8,840 nt of DNA from Bacteroidota bacterium. Lineage in GTDB: Bacteria; Bacteroidota; Bacteroidia; B-17B0; Aurantibacillaceae. Both the position numbers and the translations under genes were made by a program. Positions within the stretch are counted from its first letter, which is position 1. Every line of letters begins with the position of its first letter. The notes beneath the pieces are model-generated. The model was not told the origin of the DNA. It saw nothing but the letters and a program-made list of their open reading frames with translations, and searched no databases. The stretch spans positions 1-8,840 of the forward strand of contig SYEI01000012.1 in the NCBI GenBank assembly GCA_005800865.1, read 5' to 3'. Positions 7,516 to 8,840 of the stretch are shown piece after piece.

Positions 7516-7907
7516 ACAAAGACATCCAAAGCTATCACAACGCCCAATCAGCAGAAGACAAAGAAATATGCGAGATTTTGCACGAAGAAATTTGTAAGCA
7601 TTTGCCAAAAGCAGAAAATAAAATTTGGCATGGGCATCCCGTTTGGTTTTTAGATGGCAACCCAATTGTAGGTTATAGTAAATTAAAAGCAGGTTTGCAG
7701 CTGCTATTTTGGAGCGGTGTTACATTTGAAGAAGAGCAGCTAGTGCCAGGCAAAAGCGGCAAGTTTAAAGATGCTTCTATTAATTATACATCCGCCCAAC
7801 AAATTAACACGAAAGATTTAAAACGTTGGTTAAAGAAAGCCAATGATATACAATGGGATTATAAAAACATCGTGAAACACAAAGGTGTTTTAGAGAGGTT
7901 GAAATAA
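7512..7907 (+). CDS. DUF1801 domain protein
   Basis: A 131-aa soluble protein without signal peptide or membrane segment. It resembles the DUF1801 (YdhG-like) family: an N-terminal helix after a short lead, a segment with E-I-C-K-H-L-P-K-A-E-N-K-I-W and HGHPVWF at about residues 29-47, then a beta-rich part with GYSKLKAGLQLLFWSG (about 54-69) and a C-terminal helical KDLKRWLKKA segment. Family members are small alpha/beta proteins of unsettled function, so none is assigned. The ATG at 7512 is the first Met of this frame and has an A-rich, Shine-Dalgarno-free context usual for the phylum. It is transcribed divergently from the paaZ-type gene, with a candidate promoter at 7436-7465, and may be followed in the same transcript by the small secreted protein 24 nt downstream. 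Confidence 0.85.
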   Translation: MNKDIQSYHNAQSAEDKEICEILHEEICKHLPKAENKIWHGHPVWFLDGNPIVGYSKLKAGLQLLFWSGVTFEEEQLVPGKSGKFKDASINYTSAQQINTKDLKRWLKKANDIQWDYKNIVKHKGVLERLK

Positions 7908-7931
7908 AATAAAGAAGTGTAACTAATATCA

Positions 7932-8291
7932 ATGAATAAAAAATTATATTTAGCTGTATTACTATTTTTTACCTTGCTTGTTAAATCTCAGTCAGATACA
8001 CTTATTGGAGAAACAAAATATAAAATAATTGAACGTCACCAAAATGGAAAGATAAAACAAGTGGGACAATTTGCTGCTGACTGTGAATATGACGTGATGA
8101 AAAAACACGGATATTTTATAACATATAATGAAAAAGGGAAAATAATAAAACAGGAACTTTATTTTTATAACGAAAGGCAAAATCGCAAGATTCTAGGATT
8201 AAAACATGGGTGGTGGGGATTTTATGGGATGCAGAAAAAATATTTTTTAGGTATAACTCGAGCCATTGTTATTGTTGATCCATGTTTTTAA
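7932..8291 (+). CDS. Small secreted MORN-repeat-like protein
   Basis: A 119-aa protein with a Sec signal at residues 1-20 (MNKKLYLAVLLFFTLLVKSQ, with likely cleavage near SQS). The mature part has the rhythm of MORN_2 (YwqK-like) repeats: RHQNGKIKQVGQF at about residues 35-47, KKHGYFITYNEKGKIIKQ at about 57-74, and LKHGWWGFYG near 89-98. In Bacteroidota such repeats occur in many periplasmic or surface proteins of unknown role. Database labels calling them YwqK-family antitoxins rest only on the repeat. Here there are about two and a half units, and the tail after residue 100 is unlike the repeats, so the protein may be a shortened member. No lipobox is seen. It ends 13 nt from the convergent DUF3817 gene, with no clear terminator in that gap. 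Function is unknown. Confidence 0.72.
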   Translation: MNKKLYLAVLLFFTLLVKSQSDTLIGETKYKIIERHQNGKIKQVGQFAADCEYDVMKKHGYFITYNEKGKIIKQELYFYNERQNRKILGLKHGWWGFYGMQKKYFLGITRAIVIVDPCF

Positions 8292-8304
8292 ATGAATAAA
8301 CTTC

Positions 8305-8586
8305 TTAAACCAACCTCTTCAAAAAGAAAGTCCCGAAAGGAACCAAAGACAATAAAAAAGCCAAACACGCATTTTTGAAAGATAATTTCACTTTAAAAAA
8401 CATCAGTGCCAATAAAATCATAAAAGCTACAAACAAAGCACCGTGTATGCTTCCCATGGGACGCACATATTCAGGTGTATTGTAAAAGTATTTTAAAGGC
8501 ATAGCAATAAATAACAAAAGCAAATAGCTATAACCTTCTATTTTACCTATTATTAAAAACCATTTGGTAATTGTTGTGTTTTGCAT
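8305..8586 (-). CDS. DUF3817 integral membrane protein
   Basis: A 93-aa inner-membrane protein with three predicted helices: about residues 13-30, 47-64 and 72-88. It carries the recognisable DUF3817 signature: KIEGYSYLLLLFIAMPLKY (about 15-33), GSIHGALFVAFMI in the second helix, and a C-terminal VPFGTFFL. The conserved Glu, the P-L-K-Y and the H-G pair are all present, and the length is normal for this family (about 90-100 aa). The biochemical role is unknown. The ATG at 8586 fits the start of the family domain. It lies 58 nt downstream of the DEAD-box-like gene on the same strand, so both may be on one message, though a weak hairpin lies between them. Confidence 0.88.
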   Translation of the reverse strand: MQNTTITKWFLIIGKIEGYSYLLLLFIAMPLKYFYNTPEYVRPMGSIHGALFVAFMILLALMFFKVKLSFKNACLAFLLSLVPFGTFFLKRLV

Positions 8587-8605
8587 GTCATATAATTAAG
8601 ACTCG

Positions 8606-8630
8606 AAAATTTTTAAAACCTTTCGGGTCT
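8606..8630 (-). terminator. Weak hairpin after the DEAD-box-like gene
   Basis: On the minus strand AGACC (8630-8626) can pair with GGTTT (8620-8616) around a CGAAA loop, giving five pairs including one G-U. It is followed by TAAAAATTTT. The stem is short and the T tract is interrupted, so this is at most a weak or partial terminator between the DEAD-box-like and DUF3817 genes. Confidence 0.22.
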
Positions 8631-8644
8631 GGGTGGAATTGAAA

Positions 8645-8840
8645 CTAAGCTTCTACCTCAACAATTGTTGGCGCAATAATAAATTTCTCGATTAACTTTT
8701 CAATCTTAGGCGTTAAATCGTTTGTGAAAACTAAATGCTGACATTTAGGTAAACTCAAGGCTAAACGATCTATTTGCCCGTGTAACGCATTTTTGATAAT
8801 CATCTCTGCATCATCAATCACAAATAATTTAATTTTATTC
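8645..8840 (-). CDS. DEAD-box-like protein, C-terminal end (RecA1 domain only; runs off the right edge)
   Basis: The last 64 codons of a leftward frame ending at TAG 8647-8645; the 5' part lies beyond the window. It reads KLFVIDDAEMI, then HGQIDRLALSLPKCQHLVFTND and ends FIIAPTIVEVEA. This matches the part of a DEAD-box helicase from motif II through the motif III region (SLPKCQ-LVFT-N in place of the usual S-A-T) to the end of the first RecA-like domain. Motif II reads VIDDAEM rather than VLDEAD, so the catalytic Glu position is altered. The protein stops where the linker to the second RecA domain would begin, so it lacks motifs IV-VI. From memory, short DEAD-box-like proteins of about 200 aa ending this way occur in Flavobacteriia and relatives, so the truncation is probably natural. 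With half of the helicase core it is unlikely to unwind RNA by itself. RNA binding or partnering is a guess. Confidence 0.7.
   Translation of the reverse strand, partial: NKIKLFVIDDAEMIIKNALHGQIDRLALSLPKCQHLVFTNDLTPKIEKLIEKFIIAPTIVEVEA

Noticed and set aside
7444..7665. Minus-strand open frame of 73 codons antisense to the DUF1801 gene
   Set aside because: Low-complexity Phe/Cys/Arg-rich translation, no family resemblance, and it lies opposite a well-supported gene.
7992..8180. Minus-strand open frame of 62 codons opposite the MORN-like gene
   Set aside because: Phe/Ile-rich antisense of an AT-rich, Lys-rich gene; a typical shadow frame.
8292..8304. Possible shared terminator between the convergent MORN-like and DUF3817 genes
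   Set aside because: The gap is only 13 nt and no stem with a T tract could be seen there.

Overview
The window looks like chromosomal DNA from a Bacteroidota bacterium, probably of the Flavobacteriales/Cytophagales type. The reasons are the low GC content with many Lys/Asn/Ile codons, the lack of strong Shine-Dalgarno sites, a candidate promoter of the Bacteroidota TTTG / TAnnTTTG kind, and families typical of the phylum: periplasmic TPR modules joined to a cytoplasmic SpoIIE phosphatase, a PaaZ fusion enzyme, DUF3817 and a DEAD-box-like protein that ends after its first RecA-like domain. Genus cannot be named from the sequence alone. No rRNA, tRNA, CRISPR array, insertion sequence or attachment site was seen.

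Left and centre (1-7348), all on the minus strand and read from right to left: a 700-aa PaaZ-type aldehyde dehydrogenase / enoyl-CoA hydratase fusion; a 788-aa membrane receptor with a periplasmic domain rich in DxDxDG-like loops and a cytoplasmic SpoIIE (PP2C-type) phosphatase; a 661-aa periplasmic-TPR / membrane / SpoIIE phosphatase; and the first 283 codons of another secreted or membrane TPR protein that runs off the left edge. The junctions are 0, 34 and 9 nt, so the four are probably co-transcribed. Two of them start at TTG directly after, or 9 nt after, the previous stop codon and in the same frame, which suggests translational coupling.

Right part (7349-8840): a divergent intergenic region with a candidate promoter and a five-codon mini-ORF leads rightward into a DUF1801 protein and a small secreted MORN-like protein. 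Facing them on the minus strand are a DUF3817 membrane protein and the C-terminal end of a DEAD-box-like protein with a degenerate motif II.

The main point of interest is the tandem set of signal-regulated phosphatases with nearly matching output domains but quite different extracytoplasmic sensors, placed directly behind a CoA-thioester catabolic enzyme. SpoIIE phosphatases generally act on phosphorylated STAS anti-anti-sigma proteins in partner-switching circuits. No STAS or anti-sigma kinase gene is in the window, so their targets must lie elsewhere. Most other genes look like ordinary accessory or housekeeping loci.
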